DNA from: DASVTU01 sp036387415
GTDB lineage: Bacteria; Acidobacteriota; Blastocatellia; Pyrinomonadales; Pyrinomonadaceae
Length of the DNA: 64,000 nt
Assembly: GCA_036387415.1 (NCBI GenBank)
Contig: DASVTU010000039.1
Coordinates: forward strand, 1,116,001-1,180,000
Direction: 5' to 3'
In this document: one piece after another, positions 17,048 through 26,069 of the stretch
Layout: each line of letters opens with the position of its first letter
Position numbering within the stretch: position 1 is the first letter of the stretch
Translations under genes and position numbers: made by a program
The notes under the pieces: model-generated
Database searches by the model: none
What the model saw: the letters and a program-made list of their open reading frames with translations, nothing else
What the model was told of the DNA's origin: nothing

Positions 17048-17103
17048 ATGGAGAATGGTAAATGGATAAGAACAGAACTTTCTATTTACCTCTCTCCATT
17101 TAC
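17044..17103. repeat. Word-repeat hairpin (GTAAATGG type)
   Basis: GTAAATGGAGA (17044-17054) and GGTAAAT (17057-17063) pair with ATTTACC (17084-17090) and TCTCCATTTAC (17093-17103). The left arm begins on the methyltransferase's final codons. It uses the same word as the hairpin before that gene. Confidence 0.8.
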
Positions 17104-17113
17104 GAAAAAATTG

Positions 17114-18412
17114 ATGGCTAGAGAAATTTACGATGTGGTGATTGTTGGTGGGGGGCCTGCAGGGACGTGTGCGGCGATTCATCTGGCGGGTGCGGGCGCT
17201 CGTGTCGTGTTGGCGGAGCAGAGGAGTTTTCCGCGTCCGAAGTTGTGTGGTGAGTTTGTTTCGCCGGAATGTTTGGAGCATTTTGTGCGGCTTGGGGTGT
17301 TGGAGCGGATGGAGGCGGCGGGCGGAAGGGAAGTGGCGGAGACGGTCTTTTATGCGCGGAGCGGGAGAAGCGTGAGTGTGCCGAGCGAGTGGTTCGGCGG
17401 TTCGAGCGCGGAGGGGTGGAGGGGCGGCGCTGCGCTCGGTTTGAGTCGCGCGGAGATGGATAGGAGATTGCTTGAGCGTGCGCGCGAAGTGGGCGTCGAA
17501 GTGTTGGAGGAGACGCGTGCGTGCGGGTTGTTGTCGTCGGCGTCAGGGGCGGCGGGCGCGTGGGTTGAGGGCGTGCGGTTGAAGACGGATGACGGCGAAG
17601 TGCGCGAAGTGCGCGAGGTGCGTGCGCGTTTGACGATTGATGCGACGGGGAGGTCGCGTTCGGTGGCGCGATTAGCTGAACGTGATGTGCGGCGTCATCG
17701 TCATGTTGGGCGCGCGAAGTTGGTGGCTTTTAAGGCGCATGTGGAGGGCGTCGAGCGGGGCGCGGAGGGGCGTTGCGAGATATATTTTTACGGGGGCGGG
17801 TATGGCGGTTTGAGTCCGGTGGAGAGCGGGCGGAGCAATCTGTGTTTTATCGCGTCGGCGCGCGACGTGCGTGCGTGTGGGAGCGATGCGGGGAGGGTGA
17901 TGCGGGAGGTGTTGTGGACGAATCGGCGTGCGCGTTGGGCGTTGGCGGGAGCGAGTTTGCGTTCGGAGTGGTTGTCGGTGGCGATTGAGAATTTCGGGAG
18001 GGGCGAGTTGGTTCCGGCGCGCGGGCTTGTCGCGGTGGGCGACGCGGCTTCGTTCATCGACCCGTTCACGGGGAGCGGGATGCTGATGGCGTTAGAGAGC
18101 GGGGAGTTGGCGGCGGAAGTGGTGGGGCGTCGTTTGCGGCGTCTGCGCGAGACGGATGCGCGGCGGGATGCGACGGCGTTGGACGAGTTGGCGTGTGAAT
18201 ATCGTGCGCGTTATGCCGAGCGTTTCGGGGCGCGTCTGGGTGTGTGTTCGTGGTTGAGGCGTGCGGCGTTTGCGCCGTCGAGTGTGATTGAGACGGCGGT
18301 GCTGGCGCTCGGCGCGAGCGAGCGTGTGCGGCGGGCGTTGGCGCGTGCGACGCGCGGGCATGGCGGGGCGGATTTTGGCTGGCGTGGAAGGAAGTCTTCC
18401 GCCCGTGGCTAA
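17114..18412 (+). CDS. FAD-dependent oxidoreductase, geranylgeranyl-reductase-like
   Basis: This 432-residue flavoprotein has an N-terminal dinucleotide fold (YDVVIVGGGPAGTCAAIHL) at residues 6-24, followed by KLCGEFVSPECLEHFVRLGV, which is typical of the geranylgeranyl reductase and tryptophan-halogenase-like group. A second FAD motif, GLVAVGDAASFIDPFTGSGM, lies near residue 305. The start is placed at the ATG at 17114 because the upstream ATG at 17048 lies in a hairpin repeat. It likely reduces or oxidises a lipid or polyketide made by the neighbouring synthase and methyltransferase. Its coding strand is strongly G-rich. Confidence 0.82.
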   Translation: MAREIYDVVIVGGGPAGTCAAIHLAGAGARVVLAEQRSFPRPKLCGEFVSPECLEHFVRLGVLERMEAAGGREVAETVFYARSGRSVSVPSEWFGGSSAEGWRGGAALGLSRAEMDRRLLERAREVGVEVLEETRACGLLSSASGAAGAWVEGVRLKTDDGEVREVREVRARLTIDATGRSRSVARLAERDVRRHRHVGRAKLVAFKAHVEGVERGAEGRCEIYFYGGGYGGLSPVESGRSNLCFIASARDVRACGSDAGRVMREVLWTNRRARWALAGASLRSEWLSVAIENFGRGELVPARGLVAVGDAASFIDPFTGSGMLMALESGELAAEVVGRRLRRLRETDARRDATALDELACEYRARYAERFGARLGVCSWLRRAAFAPSSVIETAVLALGASERVRRALARATRGHGGADFGWRGRKSSARG

Positions 18413-18718
18413 GGTTGAAAACATCTTGGGTTTGACGGTTGCAGACATCGGCGCACATGGTTCTTGCCATGTGACCTTGTTTTGCGGTACAAAGTCGTCG
18501 TCCGTATTGAAGATTGCTCGCGGCGACCGACGACGGCGACGCTTTTTGGCCTCCCTAATCGCGTCCGAAATTTCGTAACTCCCGAACGTGCTTTTTGTTG
18601 TTGCGCCGAACAATCTCGAAACATCCCACAGGCGTTCAATCATGGGTCAACAAAGGCCGACACTTCAACGCCTCGTCCTAAAAGTTAAACTTCTATTTGT
18701 CTGAAGGAGAATAAGAAC
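18413..18718. other. 306-base intergenic segment before the TonB receptor
   Basis: No convincing gene is present. A short hairpin, CACATGG / CCATGTG (18454-18460, 18467-18473), is followed by CTTGTTTTG and may be a weak terminator for the oxidoreductase. A good ribosome site, AAGGAG, lies about nine bases before the receptor ATG. No clear promoter was recognised. Confidence 0.4.
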
Positions 18719-21700
18719 ATGCGTGTGTTCCCTCTGCGGCGGTTCTCGACCGCTTTTCGCTCTGCGCTCATAAGCGTTTTGTTGCTGTGTGGCGCACAGA
18801 GCGCATTTGGGCAAGCGCAATCGAACGCCGCTGATTTGCGCGGCTTCGTGCGCGACCCGCAAGGCTCGGTCGTGCCCGGCGCGACTGTCACGGCGCGCAA
18901 CCCGTCCATCGGCATCACGCGCACCGCGACGACCAATGAGGAGGGTTTGTACCAACTCACCAACCTGCCGCCAAGCACATATGAAATCTCGGTGGAAGCG
19001 ACGAACTTCAAACGCGCCGTTATCCCGGAGGTTGTGTTGACCGTCGGCCAGAGCGCCGACTTGGATGTCCCGCTCGAACTCGGAGCCATCGGCGAAACCG
19101 TCACCGTGACGGGCGCGACAACCGAAGTGGTCGAGACATCGCGTTCGGCAGTTGCCAACACGATTGAGGAAGTCCGCATCGACAACCTCCCCATCAATCA
19201 ACGCGACGCCACGGGTTTCGCGCTCACCATCTCGACCGTCGGGCGCGACAACGGACGCCCCATCGGCCCCGCCCCGACCTCCGGCATCAACATCGGCGGA
19301 CAGCGCGGTCGCTCGACGCTCGTTCAAGTGGACGGCGCAGACAACACAGACAATTCCATCAACGCTTCGCGTTCGACGATTTCGCAAGAGGCCGTGCAGG
19401 AGTTTCAGGTCGTGACCAACTCCTACGCGCCGGAGTTTGGACGCACGACGGGCGGCGTCGTCAACGTCGTCACCAAGTCAGGGACGAACGACGTGCGCGG
19501 CAACATCTTCGGCTTCCTTCGCCACCGCAGTTATCAGGCGCGCAACCCGTTTGCGCCCATCGAAGACCCGCCCTTTACACGCGCGCAATACGGCGCGACG
19601 CTCGGCGGCCCGCTCGTCAAAGACAAGATGTTCGTCTTCCTCGCCTTCGAGCAGCGTCGTCGTCAGGAGACGGGATTTTTTACGAGCGACGTTATCGCAG
19701 ACTTGACCGACAGCGTGACCATCGGCGCGCCCTTCCTGCCCTTCTCGCAGACCTTTAGCCGCATCTCACGCGCGCAAGGCGACTTTATCCGTGCGGCGTT
19801 GGCGTCCGGCAATCCGGCGCGCATCGCGCCCGCCATCAGCTACGCCTTTACCGCGTCGAGCGGCGGCACCACCGCGCTCAACGGCTTCAACCCGCTCGTC
19901 AGTCTCGGTTCGGGCACGCCCGTTCCGGCGGGGCAGGTGATTGGTTCGCGTTTCCTTGCGACGGGTCAACCCGTGCCGTTCAATACCGTCAACGCGCAGG
20001 GCTTGCCCGCCGCCTTTCGTCCGCTGCTCCAATTGCAGCGCGTCTTCCCTATTTCGGAAGACACGACGTTTAGCTCCGTCCGTCTCGACCACAGCATCAA
20101 CGAGCGCAACCAGTTCACCTTCCGCGCGGGCTACAATCCGAGCGAGATAACTGGCATCCAGAACGAGTCGCAAAATCAGTCGCTCGGACAAAACGACGTG
20201 TCGCGCACAGGCATTCAAAAACTGCGCGATTGGGCGGTCGTCACCTCCGTCACCTCGACGCTCTCGAATTCCGTCGTCAACGAAGCGCGTTTCAATTTCG
20301 GTTCGCGCAACGCGCAGTTCCTCTCGCAGAATAACGACTCCGTAGCCGTCAACATCGTCGGCACGGCCTTCTTCGGACGCGAGCTTTTCTCGCCCGTCAC
20401 GCGGCAGGAGACGCGTTTTCAGTTCACCGATTTCGTCAACGTCATCGCGGGCAACCACACCTTCAAGTTTGGCGGCGACGCGGCGCACATTGGTATCAAC
20501 GCCGATTTCAGTCTCAACTTCGCCGGACGCTACAACTTCTTCGGCGGCCTCGTTCCCGTTCCGACGGGCGCACCGCAAATCACGCCCGTGCAGCACTACG
20601 GTCTCGGCATCCCGTCATCCTTCGTGCAGGGTTTCGGCGACCCGCGTAGTAGTCTGAAGAATATCCCGCTCGCCGTCTTCGCGCAGGACTCTTGGAAGAT
20701 TCGTCCCAACTTCACACTCAACTACGGCGTGCGCTACGACTACGAACACACAGACCAACTGCAACCCGCGACATTCACCGACCCGCTCACCGGACTCGTC
20801 CTCACCGCCGCCGACATCGGAGCCGTGCAGGATTTCTTCGGCGTCCAACAGGGCTTCCCGCGCGACAAGGACAACATCGCGCCGCGCGTCGGTCTCGCAT
20901 GGGACATCCATAACGACGGCAAGACCGTGCTTCGCGGAGCCTTCGGTATCTTCTACGACCATCCCTTGCTCGCCATCGCCTTCAACTCCGACATCGCCGA
21001 CAACGTTCAGCAGCAGCAGGGCGCATTCGGCCCCGGCAGCCCCGACCCGCTCCAACGCATCAACGCCGCGCAGATTTTTCAGGGCACGGTGATTCCGGGC
21101 GTCACGCCAGGCGTCGCCACCAGCGCGCGTTACCTCTTTGGGCGACAGCGTTTCGACGACCAGACCTTCCCCGGCTTTGGCCCCGCGCTGCCGTTCCCTC
21201 TGCCCGTCTCGCAAGATTTTGAATATTCTTACGCCAAGCAGGGCAACCTCTCCATCGAGCGACAACTGACGAAAGACATGTCGGTTTCGGCGTCATACAT
21301 CTTCGTCGGCTCGCACCACCTGCCGCACCCGACCAACTTTAATCAGGTCAACAACAATGCCGTCCGCGAAAACTTCCGTCGCTGCTTCGGCGTTGACCCG
21401 ACGGCGACTGTTCCGGCGGGCACATCGCCCATCAACAACGCGTTTGGTTTCAACCTCCTGACCTGCCCCGGCGCGACGCAACTCATCCCCGGCGTCATCG
21501 CCGTCAACGCTGCCGGTCAGCGCATCATTCAACCCGCGGCGGCCAACTTCTTCCGTCCCGCCGGGCCAAACTATCTCTTCCTTCGCTCGCTCGGCATCTC
21601 GAAGGCAGTCTTCGATTCGCTCATCGGCAACGGCCTGACGCGCCCCGGCCCCGTCTCGACCTTCGGCGACGTGAACGCGCAAGTCTCCGACGGCAACTCC

Positions 21701-22381
21701 GTCTACCACGCCGGAAACTTCGAGTTGAAGAAACGCTTCTCACACAACTTCCAGTTTCTCGCCAGCTACACCTGGTCGCATTCGATTGACGATTCGAGCG
21801 ACTTGCAGACGCTCCTCTTGCCGCAGGATGCCAATAATCTCCGCAACGACCGTTCCGATTCGCTCTTTGACCAGCGACATCGTTTCGTCTTTAGCGGCGT
21901 CCTCACCTCGCCCGAAGAGTGGCGCGGTCAGGGCGGTTTCCGTCGCGTCTTCTCAGATTTCGTCATCGCGCCGATTCTGGAACTCTCTTCGGGACGCCCC
22001 TTCAACATCCTGACAGGCATCGACACCAACAACGACCAGACCGAGCAGACCGACCGCCCCAACGTCGCCGCCGATGGCACGCTCGTCCTTCCTCCCTTCT
22101 TCACTTCGGGGAACCTGGGACGCAATCGCGGCATCACACACGGCTACGCCTCGCTCGACCTGCGCGTCACGCGCGCGATTCGTCTCGGTGAACACACGCG
22201 CCTGCAAATCATCGCCGAGGGCTTCAACCTCTTCAATCGCTTCAACGAAGCGTCGGCCTCGCCCTTCTTCACCGATGTCAACGCCTTCAACGAGCGCGCG
22301 CCCGGCGGACGCTATTACAGCCGTCCGACCGCCGCCTTCGACCCGCGCCAATTCCAGTTCGGCCTCAAGCTGAACTTCTAA
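18719..22381 (+). CDS. Oar-like TonB-dependent receptor with carboxypeptidase-regulatory N-terminus
   Basis: This 1220-residue outer-membrane protein has a signal peptide ending near QSAFGQAQS. A carboxypeptidase-regulatory-like beta domain spans about residues 38-115 (DLRGFVRDPQGSVVPGATVT). The plug has GINIGGQRGRSTLVQVDGAD, and the barrel starts GTNDVRGNIFGFLRHRSY with LGGPLVKDKMFVFLAFEQ. It ends RQFQFGLKLNF with terminal phenylalanine for barrel insertion. This architecture is greatly expanded in Acidobacteria. The substrate is unknown; peptides or glycans are possible. A terminator follows. Confidence 0.9.
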   Translation: MRVFPLRRFSTAFRSALISVLLLCGAQSAFGQAQSNAADLRGFVRDPQGSVVPGATVTARNPSIGITRTATTNEEGLYQLTNLPPSTYEISVEATNFKRAVIPEVVLTVGQSADLDVPLELGAIGETVTVTGATTEVVETSRSAVANTIEEVRIDNLPINQRDATGFALTISTVGRDNGRPIGPAPTSGINIGGQRGRSTLVQVDGADNTDNSINASRSTISQEAVQEFQVVTNSYAPEFGRTTGGVVNVVTKSGTNDVRGNIFGFLRHRSYQARNPFAPIEDPPFTRAQYGATLGGPLVKDKMFVFLAFEQRRRQETGFFTSDVIADLTDSVTIGAPFLPFSQTFSRISRAQGDFIRAALASGNPARIAPAISYAFTASSGGTTALNGFNPLVSLGSGTPVPAGQVIGSRFLATGQPVPFNTVNAQGLPAAFRPLLQLQRVFPISEDTTFSSVRLDHSINERNQFTFRAGYNPSEITGIQNESQNQSLGQNDVSRTGIQKLRDWAVVTSVTSTLSNSVVNEARFNFGSRNAQFLSQNNDSVAVNIVGTAFFGRELFSPVTRQETRFQFTDFVNVIAGNHTFKFGGDAAHIGINADFSLNFAGRYNFFGGLVPVPTGAPQITPVQHYGLGIPSSFVQGFGDPRSSLKNIPLAVFAQDSWKIRPNFTLNYGVRYDYEHTDQLQPATFTDPLTGLVLTAADIGAVQDFFGVQQGFPRDKDNIAPRVGLAWDIHNDGKTVLRGAFGIFYDHPLLAIAFNSDIADNVQQQQGAFGPGSPDPLQRINAAQIFQGTVIPGVTPGVATSARYLFGRQRFDDQTFPGFGPALPFPLPVSQDFEYSYAKQGNLSIERQLTKDMSVSASYIFVGSHHLPHPTNFNQVNNNAVRENFRRCFGVDPTATVPAGTSPINNAFGFNLLTCPGATQLIPGVIAVNAAGQRIIQPAAANFFRPAGPNYLFLRSLGISKAVFDSLIGNGLTRPGPVSTFGDVNAQVSDGNSVYHAGNFELKKRFSHNFQFLASYTWSHSIDDSSDLQTLLLPQDANNLRNDRSDSLFDQRHRFVFSGVLTSPEEWRGQGGFRRVFSDFVIAPILELSSGRPFNILTGIDTNNDQTEQTDRPNVAADGTLVLPPFFTSGNLGRNRGITHGYASLDLRVTRAIRLGEHTRLQIIAEGFNLFNRFNEASASPFFTDVNAFNERAPGGRYYSRPTAAFDPRQFQFGLKLNF

Positions 22382-22689
22382 AACCGACGGACGCACACGC
22401 GTCGAGCCGTGCCAGACTGCTCGACGCGCCGCGGTCATTCGACCACGCAAGCCGTAGAAGCGACCGGAGACTCACGAATCCGGTCGTTTCTCTTTTTCTG
22501 CCGCTAATTGTGCCGCCCGTTTCTCTTTTCGCGTCGGTCGTTTCTCTTTTGTGCGCGGGCGGGGCGAACTCTCCGTATCGCAGGAGCATCCGATTAACTC
22601 TCTCCCGCCTGGAATTTTTGCGTTCCGAAGCCGAAATCAACCGTCCCAAGTTGAAATCCACCGCGAAGGTATGAAAGAGTTCGCTTGTT
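22382..22689. terminator. Intergenic segment with terminator and CGTTTCTCTTTT repeats
   Basis: The hairpin CGACCGGA (22461-22468) with TCCGGTCG (22479-22486) is followed by TTTCTCTTTTT, a good intrinsic terminator for the receptor. The tail word CGTTTCTCTTTT then recurs near 22519 and 22549, each after a short GC-rich stretch. No gene is convincing in the remainder. Confidence 0.75.
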
Positions 22690-23937
22690 ATGATTAAAAC
22701 TAACTTTCGCCTTTTCGTCGCACTCGTCTTGTTGGCTCTGTCGTTGAACGCAGGCGCGGTCACCAACGCACAGTCGGGAGCGACGCGCCCGCGACGTGTC
22801 ACGCCGACGCCTCCGACGCCGGAGAACACTTCCGGCAACAACGCCGCCTCCGCGCAACCGTCAGCGCGAACCAATCCTGCGACGAGCGGCACCGCGACGC
22901 GCACCGTCCCCGCTTCCGGCGGCACAAACGACACGACGCGCGCCTACGCTTTGCTGCAACAGAAACAGTATGAGGCCGCGCTCGAAGAAGCGCGTCGCAT
23001 CGCGGCGAGTGATGCGACGAATTCCGAAGCATGGAAGATAGCGGGTTTTGCCGAAGTCAACCTCAACCGTTTTGCCGAGGCCGTCACAGATTTGCAGCGT
23101 GCGCTTGAGTTGCAGCGCGCCGCCGGAGCCGAAGACGAAAACACCGTGGATGCGCTCGCGCGTGCCTACGTCCGCACAGAGAAATACGCGGAGGCTCTGC
23201 CCCTGCTCGTCGCCGCCACCACGCGCGCGGGCAAGCAGCCCGACCCGTTTCTCATCTACTATCGCGGCCTCGCAGAGTATCGCACCGACAAGAAGACCGA
23301 CGCCGAGCGTTCGTTCAATCAGGCCGTCAAAGCCGACCCCAAGAACGCCGCTGCGCTCTACTACTTGGGGCGCATCGCCTTTGAACGACAGGACAACGAC
23401 GCCGCCATCAACGCGCTCAACCGCGCTACGCTCGGCGACGCGCGTCTCGCCGAAGCATGGACGCTTTTGACCTATGCCTACCTCCGCCGCGCAGACAAAC
23501 TCGGCGAGGGCGCAAAGGCCGACGCCGATTACCTGAGCGCCGTGCGCGCCAGCGAAGGTCTGACGCGCGTCAAAACCGACGAAGCCTCCACCATGCTCCA
23601 CGCGCAGGCGCTCATTCGCGCCAAGCTTTACCTGCGCGCCGCCACCGCGCTCGAACGCGTCGTGGCCGCCAACCCGAACGCGCAGGGCGCGACCCTCTAT
23701 CTTCTCGGCTTCGCACATTCGCGCGCCAAGAATTATCCTAAGGCCGCCAGCGCACTCGAACGCGCCGCCGCCAAGACGCCCGACGACGCCAACATCTACC
23801 GCGAGCTTGGCTACATCCACGAAGTCACGAAGCAGTACGCGAAGGCGCTCGCCGCCTACGAAAAAGGCTTGAGCCTCGCGCCCGACGACGCCTACTTCAA
23901 GGAAGCCGCCGAACGCGTCCGACCATTCGCCAAATAA
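22690..23937 (+). CDS. Secreted TPR-repeat protein
   Basis: This 415-residue protein has a signal peptide (FRLFVALVLLALSLNAGAVTNAQ), a low-complexity Thr/Pro/Ala linker to about residue 80, and about eight TPR-like helical pairs. These include YALLQQKQYEAALEEARRIA, AALYYLGRIAFERQDNDAAI and IYRELGYIHEVTKQYAKALA. TPR arrays are protein-interaction scaffolds, here probably periplasmic. No enzymatic domain was seen. It follows the TonB receptor but has its own leader. Partners cannot be told from sequence. Confidence 0.8.
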   Translation: MIKTNFRLFVALVLLALSLNAGAVTNAQSGATRPRRVTPTPPTPENTSGNNAASAQPSARTNPATSGTATRTVPASGGTNDTTRAYALLQQKQYEAALEEARRIAASDATNSEAWKIAGFAEVNLNRFAEAVTDLQRALELQRAAGAEDENTVDALARAYVRTEKYAEALPLLVAATTRAGKQPDPFLIYYRGLAEYRTDKKTDAERSFNQAVKADPKNAAALYYLGRIAFERQDNDAAINALNRATLGDARLAEAWTLLTYAYLRRADKLGEGAKADADYLSAVRASEGLTRVKTDEASTMLHAQALIRAKLYLRAATALERVVAANPNAQGATLYLLGFAHSRAKNYPKAASALERAAAKTPDDANIYRELGYIHEVTKQYAKALAAYEKGLSLAPDDAYFKEAAERVRPFAK

Positions 23938-23972
23938 CACGGGCGCGCATCAGGTAACGTGCATTGCCGTAG

Positions 23973-24045
23973 GGAGAAAAGGTTAAATGGAGAAGCGGGG
24001 AAATGGAATCAGAGCCTTTCCCCGTTTAACCTTTCCCGCTTCTCC
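23973..24045. repeat. Word-repeat hairpin (AAAGGTTAAA / CGGGGAAA)
   Basis: Three colinear stems pair: GGAGAA with TTCTCC (23973-23978, 24040-24045), AAAGGTTAAA with TTTAACCTTT (23978-23987, 24025-24034) and CGGGGAAA with TTTCCCCG (23996-24003, 24017-24024). It lies between the TPR gene and the next secreted protein. Confidence 0.8.
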
Positions 24046-24102
24046 TAATCTTCATATTTTTTCTTCTTGTAACTTTGAATGCGGAAGCGTTAGCATCGCG
24101 CT

Positions 24103-24624
24103 ATGAGTAACACACATCAACTTCAGTCGCGTATGCGAAGCAACGTCGGCGCACGTCTCTTGGCCGTCGGCTTCGTCGCTCTGCTGGTTCTCGTCCAGAC
24201 GGCGCAAGCCGGAAGCTGGAACAACATCGAACCTTTGAAATCGAGACGCGCTGATGTCGAGCGCGTGCTCGGAAAGCCCATCGAAGAGAAGGGCGGCGAG
24301 TCGGGCGCACTGCGATTCAAAGTCGCGGGCGGCACGGTGATGATTGCTTTCGTCAGCGCGAAATTCGTAGCGACGAAAAAACTCGCGCCCGAACTCGAAG
24401 GCACTGTGCTGCAAATCGTCCTCCAACACGAAGGCGCGAAGGACACGCCCGAATCGCTCGGACTCGTCAACAATTCCAACTTCCAACGCGAAGACAAGGA
24501 CGGTGTTTCACATTTCCGTAATCAGAAGGACGGCATCTCCTACACCTTCATTAACGGCAAATTGAAGACCACCTGGCATTCGCCCGCCGCCGAAGAATTG
24601 GCGCGCACTCGCACGAAAGGATAG
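24103..24624 (+). CDS. Secreted protein of unknown function
   Basis: This 173-residue protein has an N-terminal signal segment (ARLLAVGFVALLVLVQTAQA, about 17-36). The mature part begins SWNNIEPLKSRRADVERVLG, a motif that resembles small lipoprotein-assembly-type folds in which a Gly/Pro-rich turn follows a short helix. The rest alternates strands with a late FRNQKDGISYTFINGKLKTT. I do not recognise a named family. It is flanked by word-repeat hairpins on both sides, so it is probably transcribed alone. Confidence 0.7.
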   Translation: MSNTHQLQSRMRSNVGARLLAVGFVALLVLVQTAQAGSWNNIEPLKSRRADVERVLGKPIEEKGGESGALRFKVAGGTVMIAFVSAKFVATKKLAPELEGTVLQIVLQHEGAKDTPESLGLVNNSNFQREDKDGVSHFRNQKDGISYTFINGKLKTTWHSPAAEELARTRTKG

Positions 24625-24630
24625 ACAAGC

Positions 24631-24705
24631 AGAGGCCAGAGGTTAGAGGTTAGAGATCAGTTAAGAGAAAAGCTGATTGAAACTAACCTCCAACCTCTGA
24701 CCTCT
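24631..24705. repeat. Word-repeat hairpin (AGAGGTTAG type)
   Basis: The 23-base arms at 24631-24653 and 24683-24705 pair with three mismatches. The arm is built from tandem AGAGGTTAG / AGAGGCCAG words. The same words make the hairpin at 33840-33893. Confidence 0.8.
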
Positions 24706-24719
24706 AGCCGCTGTATTTT

Positions 24720-25937
24720 ATGCTTTACCGTCAACACGTCATCAGAGCACTCGACAAGCGGCGCGATGAGTTCGTCAGCTTCGAGCGTTCGTGGCGCGAC
24801 GGAGTTTCTCTCGGAGCGAGACTGTTGCGGGCGCTCGGCGGGCGTTCATCGGACGAGATAGCGCAGGAGACGGAAGCGGCGAGAGCGCCGGGAGCGCGTC
24901 CGTCTGCGGAGTTGGATGAGAGGGGCGCGGTCGGCGTCTCTTTCGGTAGGGAGTGGCGTTCGCACGAAGAGGCGCGGCGTTGGGCGGTCGAGGCGCTCTC
25001 CGAGCGTACGACCTTTGCCGCCGACGGAAGTCAGCTTTTACCGGGCAGAGAGATTTCGCTGCCCGTGGCGGGCGTGCAGGTCGCGTGGTTTGAAAATCCG
25101 CACACGCGCGACGGCAGCGGCTATCGAAAAGAAGTACACTTTTCCGTCGTCACGCCGCGCGAGTTGCTGGAAGCGGGCGGTCGTTCCGCGACGCCGGAAA
25201 CGGTCGTCAGTTTTCAACGCTTCGAGTTGGAGACCAAAACTCTCTGCGACTTTCTCCGACGCCGACAGGGCTGGCGCGAACGCGGCGAGCGCATGCCCCT
25301 CGCCTTCTTCGACGGCACGCTTCTTATCTCCTACACGCACCCGCGCACCAAAGTTCAAGACCGTTACGTCGAAGCCATTATCGAACTCGTCAAACTCTCG
25401 CGCAAAACGCAAGTGCCCGTCGTCGGCTACATCGATCAGAGCATGGCGCGCGACCTCGTTAACCTGCTCGACGCGCTCTACGGGTCTCTGCGCGACACGT
25501 CCGTCTTCGACGCGCAACTGTTGCGCGCCGCGAGTCCCGACAGCGATGCGCCGCCCGCTCTGCCTTCGTGGGGCGACCGTTCGATTTTTTGCTATTGCCT
25601 GCGCGAAGGCTTGACCGAAGATTTTCGTGACGAGCAGGGCGAACCACTCGTCGGCTTCGTCTACTTGCAGACGACGGGCGAGGGCGCGCCCGCGCGTCTC
25701 GACGTTCCGACGTGGGTTTACGAAGCGGGTTTGCTCGATGAGGTGCTGGACGCGGTGCGCGCCGAGTGCGTAGTCGGCAACGGTTATCCTTATGCGCTTG
25801 AGACGGCGGACGCAGCGGCGGTGATTACCTCGCGCGACCGCGAACAGTTTCTACGCGTCATGCAGGAGTTTGCCGAGCGCGAGAGCTTCGCCTTCCGCGT
25901 CTCGCGCAAGGCGACGAGCAAAGCGCGTCGGCGTTGA
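24720..25937 (+). CDS. nurA: NurA-domain nuclease
   Basis: This 405-residue protein has the NurA fold signature. An acidic DGS block lies at residues 102-104 (FAADGSQLLPG) and a second acidic motif, LAFFDGTLLISY, near 195-206; both are expected to bind metal. NurA is a nuclease that works with the HerA ATPase in double-strand-break end resection in archaea and some bacteria. A HAS-barrel protein lies about 830 bases downstream, but no HerA ATPase is in this window. The start ATG immediately follows a hairpin and has no strong ribosome site. Confidence 0.8.
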   Translation: MLYRQHVIRALDKRRDEFVSFERSWRDGVSLGARLLRALGGRSSDEIAQETEAARAPGARPSAELDERGAVGVSFGREWRSHEEARRWAVEALSERTTFAADGSQLLPGREISLPVAGVQVAWFENPHTRDGSGYRKEVHFSVVTPRELLEAGGRSATPETVVSFQRFELETKTLCDFLRRRQGWRERGERMPLAFFDGTLLISYTHPRTKVQDRYVEAIIELVKLSRKTQVPVVGYIDQSMARDLVNLLDALYGSLRDTSVFDAQLLRAASPDSDAPPALPSWGDRSIFCYCLREGLTEDFRDEQGEPLVGFVYLQTTGEGAPARLDVPTWVYEAGLLDEVLDAVRAECVVGNGYPYALETADAAAVITSRDREQFLRVMQEFAERESFAFRVSRKATSKARRR

Positions 25938-26069
25938 CGGCGAACGAATATCCTGAGTTTGCGCGCGAAGCGATGTGAGCGCGAGACGAGTCATAGACCC
26001 GCTTTTACGCGCCCGTCGAGTCGTCAAACAGAGCTTCGAGGTGGTAGTTTGATTTGAGCGGAAAGTTTT

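Noticed and set aside
17048..17113. Upstream ATG start for the FAD oxidoreductase
   Set aside because: These 22 codons are made of hairpin repeat sequence; the FAD fold begins naturally just after ATG 17114.
18092..18643. 183-codon leftward ORF over the FAD oxidoreductase end
   Set aside because: It is antisense to a conserved flavoprotein C-terminus and has an Arg/Thr/Pro-biased composition typical of shadow frames.
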